This document shows, piece by piece, positions 17,725 to 26,483 of a stretch of 39,111 bases of DNA. Numbering within the stretch: position 1 is the stretch's first letter; every line of letters begins with the position of its first letter. Source of the DNA: JASGKO01 sp049840595. GTDB taxonomy: Bacteria > Verrucomicrobiota > Verrucomicrobiia > Chthoniobacterales > Chthoniobacteraceae. The position numbers were made by a program, and so were the translations under genes. The notes below the pieces were generated by a model. The model did no database searches. It was not told the DNA's origin and saw only the letters and a list, made by a program, of their open reading frames with translations. Location of the stretch: positions 1 through 39,111 of the forward strand of contig JASGKO010000034.1 in NCBI GenBank assembly GCA_049840595.1, given 5' to 3'.

Positions 17725-18409
17725 ATGAAATCCCTTTTCTCCCTCTGTGCGGCTTTCGCCGCGCTGTGTCTCTCCCTCCACGCCGATACGGTGATCGTCC
17801 AAAAGGTCGAAGGTTCGCCGATGATGAATGGCGACATGACGATCAAGATCAAGGACAACCAGATGCGCACCGACATGGGCACCATGATGTCCTCGATCAT
17901 GAATCTCGATACCGGCGATACGATCACGCTCATGCACACCCAGAAGATGGTGGTGAAAATGAGCGGTGAGCAGATGAAGGCCAACATGAGCCGGGCCGCC
18001 GCCGCCGCGGCTAGTGCGAGCCCCGGGCCCAAGCCCGAGTTCGTGGCGACGGGTAAGACCGACGACATCAACGGCCACCAGGCGAGTGAATACACCCTCA
18101 CGCTCATGGGGATGACCATTCACTACTGGTTTGCCAAGGATTACCCGAACTCCGCTTCGTACACCGATGCGTTGAAGAAGATGATGTCCAGCACGCTCTC
18201 GAAGATGGCGCAAGGCACTTCCCTGATGCCTGAGAATCTCCCAGGCCGGCGTGCCCGTGCGCACGGAGATGGAAGCGATGGGCGGCAAGATTACGACCAC
18301 GCTGGTTTCCATCGCGGATCAGCCCGTTGATCCTTCGACTTTCACTGCCCCTGCAGACTACAAAGAAATGACCCTTCCCGCCATGCCGCAGGCTCCCGCT
18401 GGCCAGTAG
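17725..18409 (+). CDS. Secreted DUF4412-like protein, one frameshift
   Basis: A signal peptide (LFSLCAAFAALCLSLHA) is followed by a Met-rich beta-type body (DMTIKIKDNQMRTDMGTM, NLDTGDTITLMHTQKM) and an Ala-rich linker. Near 18235-18243 the frame is lost; another frame continues SQAGVPVRTEMEAMGGK, then TTTLVSIADQPVDPSTF and ends PQAPAGQ at TAG 18407-18409. The pattern (extraction of a state from a salt-like matrix, 'G..A.EY.L...G') is that of DUF4412 exported proteins. Function is unknown. It probably lies in the cell envelope. Confidence 0.65.
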
Positions 18410-18444
18410 TGGGGAACTGCGATGCCGGGTGATTGCTTCCGGCC

Positions 18445-19011
18445 ATGAAAACCAAAACCATCATTCTCGCCTCCTCCTCGCCGCGTCGGCTGGACCTGCT
18501 CCGGCAGCACGGCTACGAGGTGGAGGTGCATCCTGCGGAGATTGAGGAAACCAACCCGCCACACTTCACCGTGGGCGAGATCACGCTCTGGAATGCCCGC
18601 CGCAAGGCGGCGAGCGTGGCGCATCGGTTCTCCGACGATGTGGTGCTGGCGGCGGATACGCTGGTCTCGCACCATGGGAAAATCCTGGGCAAGCCGCGCG
18701 ATCTGGCCGAGGCGACGGAGATGCTCCGCTCGCTCAACGGGCAGACGCACCAGGTCTTCTCCGGCGTGTGGCTGAGCACCGACGGCGGCACCCGGCATTT
18801 CGGCTTCATCGAGTGCAGCCGGGTGCGTTTTCGCAAGCTCACGGATCGGGAGATCGGCGAGTATCTTTCGCTCATCAACCCGCTCGACAAGGCCGGGGCC
18901 TACGCCGCCCAACACGACCCGGTGGGGCTGATCGAGGAGATCGACGGCTCCCGCACCAACGTGATCGGTCTGCCAATGGAAGCGCTGGCCGAGGCGCTGG
19001 AGCTTTTCTAG
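18445..19011 (+). CDS. maf: Maf-type nucleoside triphosphate pyrophosphatase
   Basis: The 188-residue protein has the Maf P-loop-like start ILASSSPRRLDLL, the catalytic ADTLVSHHGKILGKP segment, LRSLNGQTHQVFSGV and the C-terminal DKAGAYAAQHD and NVIGLPME. Maf enzymes hydrolyse modified or canonical dTTP/UTP/CTP to the monophosphate, probably to keep the nucleotide pool clean. ATG 18445 is chosen because MKTKTIILASSSP matches family starts. It is intact and normal in length. Confidence 0.93.
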   Translation: MKTKTIILASSSPRRLDLLRQHGYEVEVHPAEIEETNPPHFTVGEITLWNARRKAASVAHRFSDDVVLAADTLVSHHGKILGKPRDLAEATEMLRSLNGQTHQVFSGVWLSTDGGTRHFGFIECSRVRFRKLTDREIGEYLSLINPLDKAGAYAAQHDPVGLIEEIDGSRTNVIGLPMEALAEALELF

Positions 19012-19139
19012 GCGGATTTTTTCACCGCAGAGACGCGGAGGCGCGGAGAGAGGAAGAAGTCATTGTGGTCACGTAGGGCCGCCTCGGAATGGTTGGGCTT
19101 TTCACGGTATCGATCCGGCATGCGCATTGAAAATTTTTC

Positions 19140-19167
19140 GCCCGGCCCAAGTTGCTTTGGGCCGGGC
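19140..19167. terminator. Strong GC hairpin between convergent genes (terminator-like)
   Basis: GCCCGGCCCAA and TTGGGCCGGGC form a perfect 11-bp stem around a 6-nt loop in the 210-nt gap between maf and the convergent tricorn-like gene. The flank towards the maf side is AAAATTTTTC, so the U-run is weak in either direction. The same gap also holds a CACCGCAGAGACGCGGAGGC word near 19023 that resembles dispersed spacer repeats. Confidence 0.5.
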
Positions 19168-19221
19168 CATGGAAATCACCGCCGGTAAATCCGGTTCATC
19201 CCGGCAAAAAAGGAAGTCCTC

Positions 19222-22200
19222 CTACTTCACCGGCTTGAGCTTCGCGAGCAGCGCCTGCACGGCGGCTTCGAGCTGCTTGTCCTCGCCTTTCGCCACGCTC
19301 TGGTAATCGTTCGCGACTTTCACATCGGGCTCCAGTTCGTGGTTTTCGAGAAAATTGCCGTCGAGGCCGCGCATGCCCACCTCGGGGATGCCGAAGTAGA
19401 GCGTCTCATCCTGCAAGGTCTCCCACCACACCGCGGTGCCGGTGCCTGCGACGGGCATGCCGACCAGCAGGCCGAGATTCATCTCGTGATAAGCGGTCGG
19501 GAAGAGATCGGCATCGGAGTAGTTGCTCTCGCTCATCACCACGGCGGAGGGGCGAATCCAGCGGTTGAGCGGGATGACGCCGAGGTTCTGCCCCCGGGGC
19601 TCCATTTGGAAGAGTTGATGACCGCTTAAGAAGTCGATGAGATCCTCGGTGAGCTCGCCGCCGCCATTGAACCGGGTATCCACGATCAGCGCCTCCTTCT
19701 CCGCGCTGCGGCCCAGGGCGTCGCCGAAGGCTTTGCGGTATTCCGGGTCGGCCATGCCGGCGATGTGCAGATAGCCGATGCGACCGCCGGAGAGCTTGTC
19801 CACCAGCTCCCGGCGCTGGCGCACCCAGCGCTGGTAAAGCAGTCCATCCTGCGCCTCGAGCGAGATGGGCTTTACGGTTTCATCCCAGCGCTTTTTGGTC
19901 GCGGGATCGTAGGCGGAAAGCAGGGTGGGCTGGTCGGTGGTGCGATTCAGCAACGAATCGAATTCCGCGCCCGCCGCAATCGGCGTATTGTTGATTTTCT
20001 CCACGATGTCCCCGGCCTTGAGCTTGGAATTGGCGCGGGTAAGCGGACCACCCTCCATCACCTCGGCGATCTTGAAGCCCGGGCCGGTATAGCTTTCGTC
20101 GAAGAAGACGCCGAGCGCGCCGGTCTTGTCGCCATCGGGATCGTCGTAGTAATAGCCGGAGCCGGTGTGCGAGACATTCAGCTCGCCCAACATCTCGCTG
20201 AGCAGCTCGGCGAAGTCGCGGTTGTTGGTGATGGAGGGGAGGAACTTCGCATACCCCTTTTTATAAGCGTCCCAATTCACGCCCTGCAGATCGGCCGCGT
20301 AGAGCTTTTCCTTCGCCTGTCGCCAGGCGTGCTCGAAGAAAAACGCGCGCTCCGCCTGCGGATGCACGATCACCTCCGCGGAGAATTTCACCGGATCGCT
20401 TTTCCCGGTCTTCACCTCGATTTGCGTGATGGTGCCGCTGTCGAGCACATAGGCGTTCTCGCCCTTGCGATCGAGCATGAGCGCGGCGTGCTTCATGCCG
20501 TCCTCGTCGTTGTCGTCCTTGCCGGGTGGGAGCTTGGCGAGCACCTTCTTGTCGTCCTCGCGCCGGTTGTAGCTCCACAGGTCGTAGCCGCCATCCACGC
20601 GGCTGAGGTACAGCAGCGTCTCACCATCCGGCGTGAGTTCCGCATCGGCGAGATCCGAGGAAAAGGGCGTCACCCGCTGGGTCCGGTCCTCAAGATTCTT
20701 CAAGTCGAGCTCCAGCGGTTTCGCCAGCTTGGGCTTCAAGTCGTCGGAATCATCGCCGTCGCCGCCATCGCCATCGTCGGCCGGTTGCGCCTTCGCTTTC
20801 GCGCCGTCCTTTTTCTTCCCGTCATCCGGTGTTGCCTTCTTCGCCTTGTCCTCGGCCTCCTTCGCGAGCGCGAAGTCCGCCTTGCTCAGGTTGAACCGGT
20901 CGTAGGCCGCCTGGGTGAAGCTCAGCGCATACACGTCCGACTGGTCGAAGCTGCCCATGCCATGCCCGGCGAGCCCGTTGCGATTGCTGAACCAGAACAT
21001 CATTTTTCCCTCCATCGCCCAGCGGGGAATCGTGTCCTCGTAGCCATTCTGCGTGAGATTCACCGGCTCGGTGGAAGTGCCGTCCGCCTTCACCAGGCCG
21101 ATGTCGGTGGACCAACGCGTGGCGCTGATGTATTGCACCAGCAGTGTCTTGCCGTCGGGAGCCCAGTCGAAGGACTGGTCGCCATCCGCATACGAGTAAT
21201 TCCACTTCGCGGGCAGCACCGTGCGCGTCTTGCCGGTGGCGGGATCGAGCACCTTCAGCGTCACGCGATTTTCCAGGTAGGCGATCTCCTTGCCATCGGG
21301 CCGGTAGCGCGGCTGGAAGTTCTCCTGCCCGTTCGAGAGGATTTCCTTTTCCTGCAAATCCGACGCCGCGAAGAAATACGGCTCCTCTTTTTTCACCAGC
21401 GACGTTTCGTAAAGATTCCACGAGCCGTGCCGCTCGCTGGCGTAGAGCAACTTCCGGCCATCGGGGCTGAAGGAGACGGAGCGCTCCATCTCCGGCGTGG
21501 TGGTGATCCGCTTCGTCACCCCGTAATCGGTGGAGGCCACAAAGATGTCGCCACGGATGATCATCGCGATTTCCCTCCCGTTCGGGCTCACGTCCATCTC
21601 GGTCACGCCGTCGGATTTCGTATCGACGATTTGCTCGGGCTCGTTCGAGCCGGCGGCAATTTCCACTGCCACCTTGTGCGGCTCGGTCGCGCCCACGGGC
21701 AGTTCGTAAATCTCGCCATCGTAGCCAAAGCACAGATCGCCCGCGCTCGACGCGCTCAGGAAGCGCACCGGATTCGTGTCAAAATGCGTCACCTGCACCG
21801 GCGGCGCCTCGGGCGAGAGCGCCTGCTTCCACACATTGAAGGAGCCGCTGCGCTCGCTCAGATACCACGCGCTCTGCTCATCCGGCGTGAAGACCGGGTT
21901 CCGATCCTCGCCCTCGAACTGCGAGAGCCGCGTGTGCGTGCCGCTGGCGAGATCGCACAGCCACACATCGCGGCAGATCGACGCTTTCTCGTGCTTGCGC
22001 CACGCGCTTTCGTAGCCCTTGATGTCCTCGTAAAGCAACCGCTTGCCCGCGCGATCCAGCTTGGCATTCAGCGCCGGGGTGGTGAGCAATTGTTTCGGAC
22101 GTCCGCCCGCCACCGGCACCTCGTAAAGCTCCGGCAGCACGCCGCTGGGGAATTGCGCATTTGCCGCCGCGTCAAGGCGCTGTGCCGAGAATAGCACCGC

Positions 22201-22566
22201 TTTGCCATCTGGCGTAAACCCGGTGGGAACTTCATTCGCCGAGTGAAAAGTGAGCCGCTTCGGATCGCCGCCACTGACCGGGACGACGAAGACATCGAAA
22301 TTGCCAAACCGATCCGAGGCAAAAGCGAGCGTCTTCCCATCCGGCGACCAGACCGGCGCGAACTCGTAGGAATCCCCGCGCGTCAACGCCACCGCCTCGC
22401 CGCCCGCCGCTGGCACGGTGAAAATGTCCCCCTGGTATTCAAACGCAATCGTCTTCCCATCCGGCGAAAGGGACGGATACCGCATCCAGAGTGGAGTGGT
22501 GGCGGACGCCGAAGGGCCGAACAGCGAAATCAGCGTCCCGAAGAAAAAGAGAGCCCGGAGTTTCAT
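19222..22566 (-). CDS. Tricorn-like S41-family protease, secreted
   Basis: The 1,114-residue protein has a signal peptide (LFFFGTLISLFGPSASA) and two beta-propeller regions with WD40-like blades of the form SPDGKTIAF and WSPDGKTLAFAS. Between them lies a highly charged linker (Lys/Asp-rich, about residues 575-620). Then come a PDZ domain (GPGFKIAEVMEGGPL, LKAGDIVEKINNTPI) and the S41 catalytic core. His800 in NVSHTG and Ser1017-Asp1018 in SESNYSDADLF match the tricorn His/Ser-Asp positions, and LENHELEPD lies at the place of the late acidic residue. Tricorn homologues degrade peptides; this one is probably periplasmic. The gene is intact and of usual length. Confidence 0.88.
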   Translation of the reverse strand: MKLRALFFFGTLISLFGPSASATTPLWMRYPSLSPDGKTIAFEYQGDIFTVPAAGGEAVALTRGDSYEFAPVWSPDGKTLAFASDRFGNFDVFVVPVSGGDPKRLTFHSANEVPTGFTPDGKAVLFSAQRLDAAANAQFPSGVLPELYEVPVAGGRPKQLLTTPALNAKLDRAGKRLLYEDIKGYESAWRKHEKASICRDVWLCDLASGTHTRLSQFEGEDRNPVFTPDEQSAWYLSERSGSFNVWKQALSPEAPPVQVTHFDTNPVRFLSASSAGDLCFGYDGEIYELPVGATEPHKVAVEIAAGSNEPEQIVDTKSDGVTEMDVSPNGREIAMIIRGDIFVASTDYGVTKRITTTPEMERSVSFSPDGRKLLYASERHGSWNLYETSLVKKEEPYFFAASDLQEKEILSNGQENFQPRYRPDGKEIAYLENRVTLKVLDPATGKTRTVLPAKWNYSYADGDQSFDWAPDGKTLLVQYISATRWSTDIGLVKADGTSTEPVNLTQNGYEDTIPRWAMEGKMMFWFSNRNGLAGHGMGSFDQSDVYALSFTQAAYDRFNLSKADFALAKEAEDKAKKATPDDGKKKDGAKAKAQPADDGDGGDGDDSDDLKPKLAKPLELDLKNLEDRTQRVTPFSSDLADAELTPDGETLLYLSRVDGGYDLWSYNRREDDKKVLAKLPPGKDDNDEDGMKHAALMLDRKGENAYVLDSGTITQIEVKTGKSDPVKFSAEVIVHPQAERAFFFEHAWRQAKEKLYAADLQGVNWDAYKKGYAKFLPSITNNRDFAELLSEMLGELNVSHTGSGYYYDDPDGDKTGALGVFFDESYTGPGFKIAEVMEGGPLTRANSKLKAGDIVEKINNTPIAAGAEFDSLLNRTTDQPTLLSAYDPATKKRWDETVKPISLEAQDGLLYQRWVRQRRELVDKLSGGRIGYLHIAGMADPEYRKAFGDALGRSAEKEALIVDTRFNGGGELTEDLIDFLSGHQLFQMEPRGQNLGVIPLNRWIRPSAVVMSESNYSDADLFPTAYHEMNLGLLVGMPVAGTGTAVWWETLQDETLYFGIPEVGMRGLDGNFLENHELEPDVKVANDYQSVAKGEDKQLEAAVQALLAKLKPVK

Positions 22567-22668
22567 GAACTTCCGGCGGACTGTAGCGGGAACCTTTGAA
22601 GAAGCAAGGTCGGGACAAGCTCCAAAACGGCGACCGTTATTGAGACTCCGCGATTTTACCGCTGCTTT

Positions 22669-24567
22669 TCAAATGATGGGGGGAACCAAGATATCGAAGC
22701 GATTGACTTTATAAGATTCCGCATCAAACACGAGATCGATATATGAACCACCACCAATCAAACTGGTCTTCGCACCCTGCTGGATTACAATATGCCAAAC
22801 GGCCTTTGGTTTAGTGGTGAGATCAGTCCAATCAAAACTTTCGTCAAAATCGACATCCGTAACGATCCAGTGTTTAATGGGAATATCTGGAGCGTAAAGA
22901 TGAGCGATCCGGACTGCGGCAAATGCAGCCTTTTTTTGGGCAAAGTCCACTTTTTCTGTACCCATTTTCTGGAGTTGCATTTCCAGCGTATCAGGAGAAA
23001 TGGGATTACTCCAATAAACGGAATAGGAATTCGAATCCATTTCGATTTCAAACCTTTGGCCCGAATCAAATTTTTTGCCGCCGCTCGAAAAATACCAGAG
23101 GAGTTCCCATGATGATTTTTGCCCGGGGAGTGAGCCGGTGGGCATTGCTAATTCCGGCTCGTAGGCAATCAATTTTCCGGGAGGGAATCCAAATAGCTGT
23201 TCACATTTTGAGGTGGCAAACTCGGTCCATGCTTTGTGGTTTTGCAAAGCAGGCGTGCTGACCGTCTGTTTTATATTCGCAGTAACGACAGTTAATCGAG
23301 GAATACTGTTTTCGACGATAAAACTGAAATCGGTCGAATGGCCTCTGATTGAACCAGCCGCTTCGCGCTCGCGTCGGATGGTGGCGTCTTTCACATCGTC
23401 CTTGAGTTCAGGGCTGATTACGGAGCAGGCTCGCGCAGCCAGAACTTTGGCCCCTTCGGCTTTTGCCAGGAAAAGGGTATTCATTTTTTCGACCGCTAGA
23501 TATTCCGGCCATTTACGGATGTCCTCGGCCGATGCGATGATTTCCCGTTCAGCATTTGGTGGTGGGTCATTGAGGCTTGAACTTTGAGCGGTTCGTTTGT
23601 CACTCACAGTGTAGTAAAGGATTTTTCGGCTCCTTCCTTTCTCAAGAATAATTTCCACCTCCCAGCCTGATTGCTCACGGTGTGCATCTAGAACCGAAGC
23701 AACGTGATAGGAAATAGGGAGCTGACCTTGAATGCCGGGGATCCAATGAAAAGGCTCTCCGCAATTCAGAATGGCCGATGCGATAGCCTCTCGTTTGGTT
23801 AGCCATTTACTCTTATCCACTATCTTGTCTTCAGTCAGAGTTTTCCACTTGCTGTAAGAAACTCCAGTCTCCAGCCAGAACTCTTGTTCCACACCGGCGT
23901 GAGTTCCGTAAGAATTGTAGTAATTGAACGCAAAATAGATGCTGGTTTCCGGATCATCCGTTTTTCCATCCACTCCTCGCCAGTGCAGGTTGGTAGGAAA
24001 TTCTGATCCCGCTTCGGCAGGAGATTCGGGTTCGCCGCCCCAAAACTTGTCTAAAAGCTCACGAGCTACTGCCGTCACTCCAGATCTGACGGTATTGTCG
24101 GGCATTAATGGATGCCCGGCATTGGGGGTGATATTGAGCTTGATGCCCCCTTCCGGTTCTAAAACTGCGATGGCATGTCCGTTTTGACCGATGATCTGCC
24201 AGCAGGCGAGACATGGAAACCGGCGGTCTGAAAAATGAGTTCCTGTTCCCCGCTCAATGTTCTCAGGATTGCGGGTGACGGTTTTGATTTTGCCTAGGTA
24301 GGCAGGAAGGCCGGTGCGTAAACGCGCTTCCATTTCATCGACCTGTTTTTCCAAGGCGGGATTGGCTTTTAGCGGATCGATATGAACAGCCGAATTATAC
24401 CCGGTCCATTTTTCAATTTCGCTGACGGCTACTCCATCGGCAGGCCAGGTAATGGCCTTTTGCGCGAAGGCGTGTGCAGCGCAGACTGAAAACAAAGCGA
24501 ACAGAGCCCCCCATTTGCTTTGATGAGGGATGGGGATGCTTGTTGAGGGAAGAGAGACGCCTTTCAT
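22669..24567 (-). CDS. Unrecognised secreted protein of 632 residues
   Basis: An N-terminal hydrophobic segment (WGALFALFSVCAAHAFA) looks like a signal peptide. The body has no motif I recognise. It contains a THFSDRRFPCLACW segment with two close Cys, LNITPNAGHPLMPDN, many Trp/Tyr-rich strands and a C-terminal WHIVIQQGAKTSLIGGG. Base composition is visibly poorer in GC than all neighbours, with many AAA and TTT codons, which suggests recent acquisition or relaxed codon choice. It is intact. It sits between a secreted protease and threonine aldolase, 25 nt before the latter's stop, and neither neighbour suggests a role. Confidence 0.75.
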   Translation of the reverse strand: MKGVSLPSTSIPIPHQSKWGALFALFSVCAAHAFAQKAITWPADGVAVSEIEKWTGYNSAVHIDPLKANPALEKQVDEMEARLRTGLPAYLGKIKTVTRNPENIERGTGTHFSDRRFPCLACWQIIGQNGHAIAVLEPEGGIKLNITPNAGHPLMPDNTVRSGVTAVARELLDKFWGGEPESPAEAGSEFPTNLHWRGVDGKTDDPETSIYFAFNYYNSYGTHAGVEQEFWLETGVSYSKWKTLTEDKIVDKSKWLTKREAIASAILNCGEPFHWIPGIQGQLPISYHVASVLDAHREQSGWEVEIILEKGRSRKILYYTVSDKRTAQSSSLNDPPPNAEREIIASAEDIRKWPEYLAVEKMNTLFLAKAEGAKVLAARACSVISPELKDDVKDATIRREREAAGSIRGHSTDFSFIVENSIPRLTVVTANIKQTVSTPALQNHKAWTEFATSKCEQLFGFPPGKLIAYEPELAMPTGSLPGQKSSWELLWYFSSGGKKFDSGQRFEIEMDSNSYSVYWSNPISPDTLEMQLQKMGTEKVDFAQKKAAFAAVRIAHLYAPDIPIKHWIVTDVDFDESFDWTDLTTKPKAVWHIVIQQGAKTSLIGGGSYIDLVFDAESYKVNRFDILVPPII

Positions 24568-24592
24568 AGCTTGGGGTGCTTGAGAGCGAACT

Positions 24593-25603
24593 TTAGGTGG
24601 CCTGAATTAGTGCCCGCACATCCTCCTCGGTGGTGGCCCAGGAGCACATAAAGCGCGCCCCGCCGCCGATGAAGAAATAGTAGGCCCACCCGGCGGCCTT
24701 CAGCTTTTCATGCACGGGGGCGGGGAGCTCGGCGAAGACGCCGTTGGCTTGCACGGGGTAAAGCACGCGGGCACCGGGGATTTTTTGAAACTCGGCGGCG
24801 AGGAGTTGGGCGCAGTGGTTGGCGTTGATGGCGTATTTTTTCCAGACCTCGTTTTCGAGCAGCGCGCACCAGCCAGCGGCGAAGTAGCGCATCTTGGAGG
24901 CGAGCTGACCGGCCTGTTTGCAGCGGTAGGCAAATTCCTCGCCGAGCGCGCGGTCGAAGAAGACTACCGCCTCGCCGAGGCCGCCGCCGAGCTTCACGCC
25001 GCCGCAGGAAAGGACATCGACGCCTGCTTTCCACGTGAGTTCCGCCGGAGTGATGCCGAGCGAGACGAGCGCGTTGAAAAAACGCGCGCCATCCATGTGC
25101 ATGCGCAGGCCACGACGCTGGGCGACCTCGCTGAGCGCGCCGATTTCCGCGGGCGTATAAACGGTGCCGATCTCGGTGGGGCAACTGAAGCTGAGCGCGC
25201 GGGGCTTGGGGTAATGGAGGTCGCGGCGTTTAATCGCCAGTTGCTCCACGGCGGCGGGATCGAGCTTGCCGAGCGGGCCGGGGGCGAGGAGCAGCTTGGT
25301 GCCGTTGGAGAAAAACTCGGGCGCACCGCACTCGTCGGTTTCGATGTGCGAGGTCTCGTGCGTGATCACGCTGTGATAGCTCTGGCACAAGGTGGCAAGC
25401 GCCAGTGAATTGGCGGCCGTGCCGTTGAAGACGAAATAGACGTCGCAATCGCATTCGAAAAATTCGCGGAAAGCATCGGAGGCGTGCTTCGTGTAGGCGT
25501 CCTCGCCGTAGCTGGGGGCGAAGCCCTGGCCAGCCTGCTGCATCGCGGCCCAGACCTCGGGGCAGATGCCCGCGGTATTGTCACTGGCGAAATGGTATTT
25601 CAC
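24593..25603 (-). CDS. ltaE: Low-specificity L-threonine aldolase
   Basis: The protein of 336 residues is a fold-type I PLP enzyme: KYHFASDNTAGICPEVW at the start, YGEDAYTKHASDAF, FVFNGTAANSLAL, HIETDECGAPEFF, MHMDGARFFNAL and the PLP-lysine segment SCGGVKLGGGLGEA. It splits L-threonine or L-allo-threonine to glycine and acetaldehyde. The reading frame is open up to 25732, but upstream codons run into a dispersed repeat at 25684-25750, so GTG 25603 is the better start; no clear ribosome-binding site is visible. The gene is intact. Confidence 0.88.
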   Translation of the reverse strand: MKYHFASDNTAGICPEVWAAMQQAGQGFAPSYGEDAYTKHASDAFREFFECDCDVYFVFNGTAANSLALATLCQSYHSVITHETSHIETDECGAPEFFSNGTKLLLAPGPLGKLDPAAVEQLAIKRRDLHYPKPRALSFSCPTEIGTVYTPAEIGALSEVAQRRGLRMHMDGARFFNALVSLGITPAELTWKAGVDVLSCGGVKLGGGLGEAVVFFDRALGEEFAYRCKQAGQLASKMRYFAAGWCALLENEVWKKYAINANHCAQLLAAEFQKIPGARVLYPVQANGVFAELPAPVHEKLKAAGWAYYFFIGGGARFMCSWATTEEDVRALIQAT

Positions 25604-25683
25604 GAGAGGATCATGCAGGGCTTTTGGGGGAATGTCATGCCGGGAGAAGTGGGACGAAGGGGATATTGGGCGGCGGATTGAGG

Positions 25684-25750
25684 GCGAGACGTGTCTCGCG
25701 TGGAAAAGCGGCGACGTGTCGCCGCAGTCCAAGGGCGTGGAGACGCAGGC
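25684..25750 (+). repeat. Double-hairpin repeat, copy 2 (copy 1 at 7211)
   Basis: GCGAGAC-GT-GTCTCGC (25684-25699) and GCGGCGAC-GT-GTCGCCGC (25708-25725) are perfect palindromes, followed by AGTCCAAGGG and GGAGACGCAGGC. This copy has fully paired arms and so may be closer to the ancestral element than the copy at 7211. It lies between the SDR and threonine aldolase genes. Confidence 0.78.
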
Positions 25751-25796
25751 AGGCTTTTGCGAAGTTGGGCGGGGAATGAGCGCAGCGGCAAGGAAA

Positions 25797-26483
25797 CTAC
25801 CACGAATACTCGGTGTCGCGTCCGTTGCGGTCGATGAAGCGCGAGGTGTGCTCCAGGCTCAGGCGCTGGATGGTGGTCGCAATCGCGGTGGCCGATTCTG
25901 CCGGGAGGAGCGGGGCATGGGGGCCACCCATGTCGGTCTGCACCCAACCCGGCGAGAGCGCCACGACACACACGCCGAGCGGCTTGTATTCCGCCGCCAT
26001 CGCGCGGGTGAGCATGTTCAGCGCGGCCTTCGAGGTGGAGTAGGCGTAGTAGGCATGGTCGTCCTTGTCCGCAATCGAACCGGCGCCCGAAGAGATATTC
26101 ACCACGCGTGGATGCCGGCCTTTGCGCAGCAGCGGCAGGAATGCGCGGGTCACCCGCACGACGCCGAGCACGTTGGTCTCAAACGCCTCGCGGAACCACT
26201 CCAGCTTCATTTCGTCCAGCGTCTCGTTGCCCTCTTCGGGGAAAATGGCGGCGTTGTTCACCAGCACGTCCAGCTCGCCCACTTGCGCGGCGGCCCTGGC
26301 CACCGAGTGCTCATCGGTCACATCGAGCGCGAGCACGGGAACGCCGAGGCTTTTCAAATCCTCCGCCGCGTCGGGATTGCGGCAGGTCGCGATCACATGC
26401 CAGCCCGCCGCCTTGAGTTGCGCCACCAGCGCCAGCCCAATCCCGCGATTGGCCCCGGTGACCAGAATGTTGCCTTGGGTCAT
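25797..26483 (-). CDS. Short-chain dehydrogenase/reductase
   Basis: The 228-residue protein is a classical SDR: NAD(P)-binding TGANRGIG at 9-16, NNA at 77-79, Ser at 131-132, and catalytic Tyr148-x3-Lys152 in YAYSTSK. SPGWVQTDMGG follows, as in carbonyl-reductase-like SDRs (CsgA/sniffer group). It reduces a carbonyl or oxidises an alcohol; the substrate is unknown. Its ATG overlaps the stop of the upstream 605-residue repeat protein by 4 nt (ATGA), so it ends the glgC-led gene string and may be translationally coupled to it. Confidence 0.88.
   Translation of the reverse strand: MTQGNILVTGANRGIGLALVAQLKAAGWHVIATCRNPDAAEDLKSLGVPVLALDVTDEHSVARAAAQVGELDVLVNNAAIFPEEGNETLDEMKLEWFREAFETNVLGVVRVTRAFLPLLRKGRHPRVVNISSGAGSIADKDDHAYYAYSTSKAALNMLTRAMAAEYKPLGVCVVALSPGWVQTDMGGPHAPLLPAESATAIATTIQRLSLEHTSRFIDRNGRDTEYSW

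Noticed and set aside
19765..22194. 809-codon open frame on the plus strand opposite the tricorn-like gene
   Set aside because: It is a shadow frame: Arg/His/Ala-rich low-information protein, no domain, and the opposite strand carries an intact protein with catalytic motifs.
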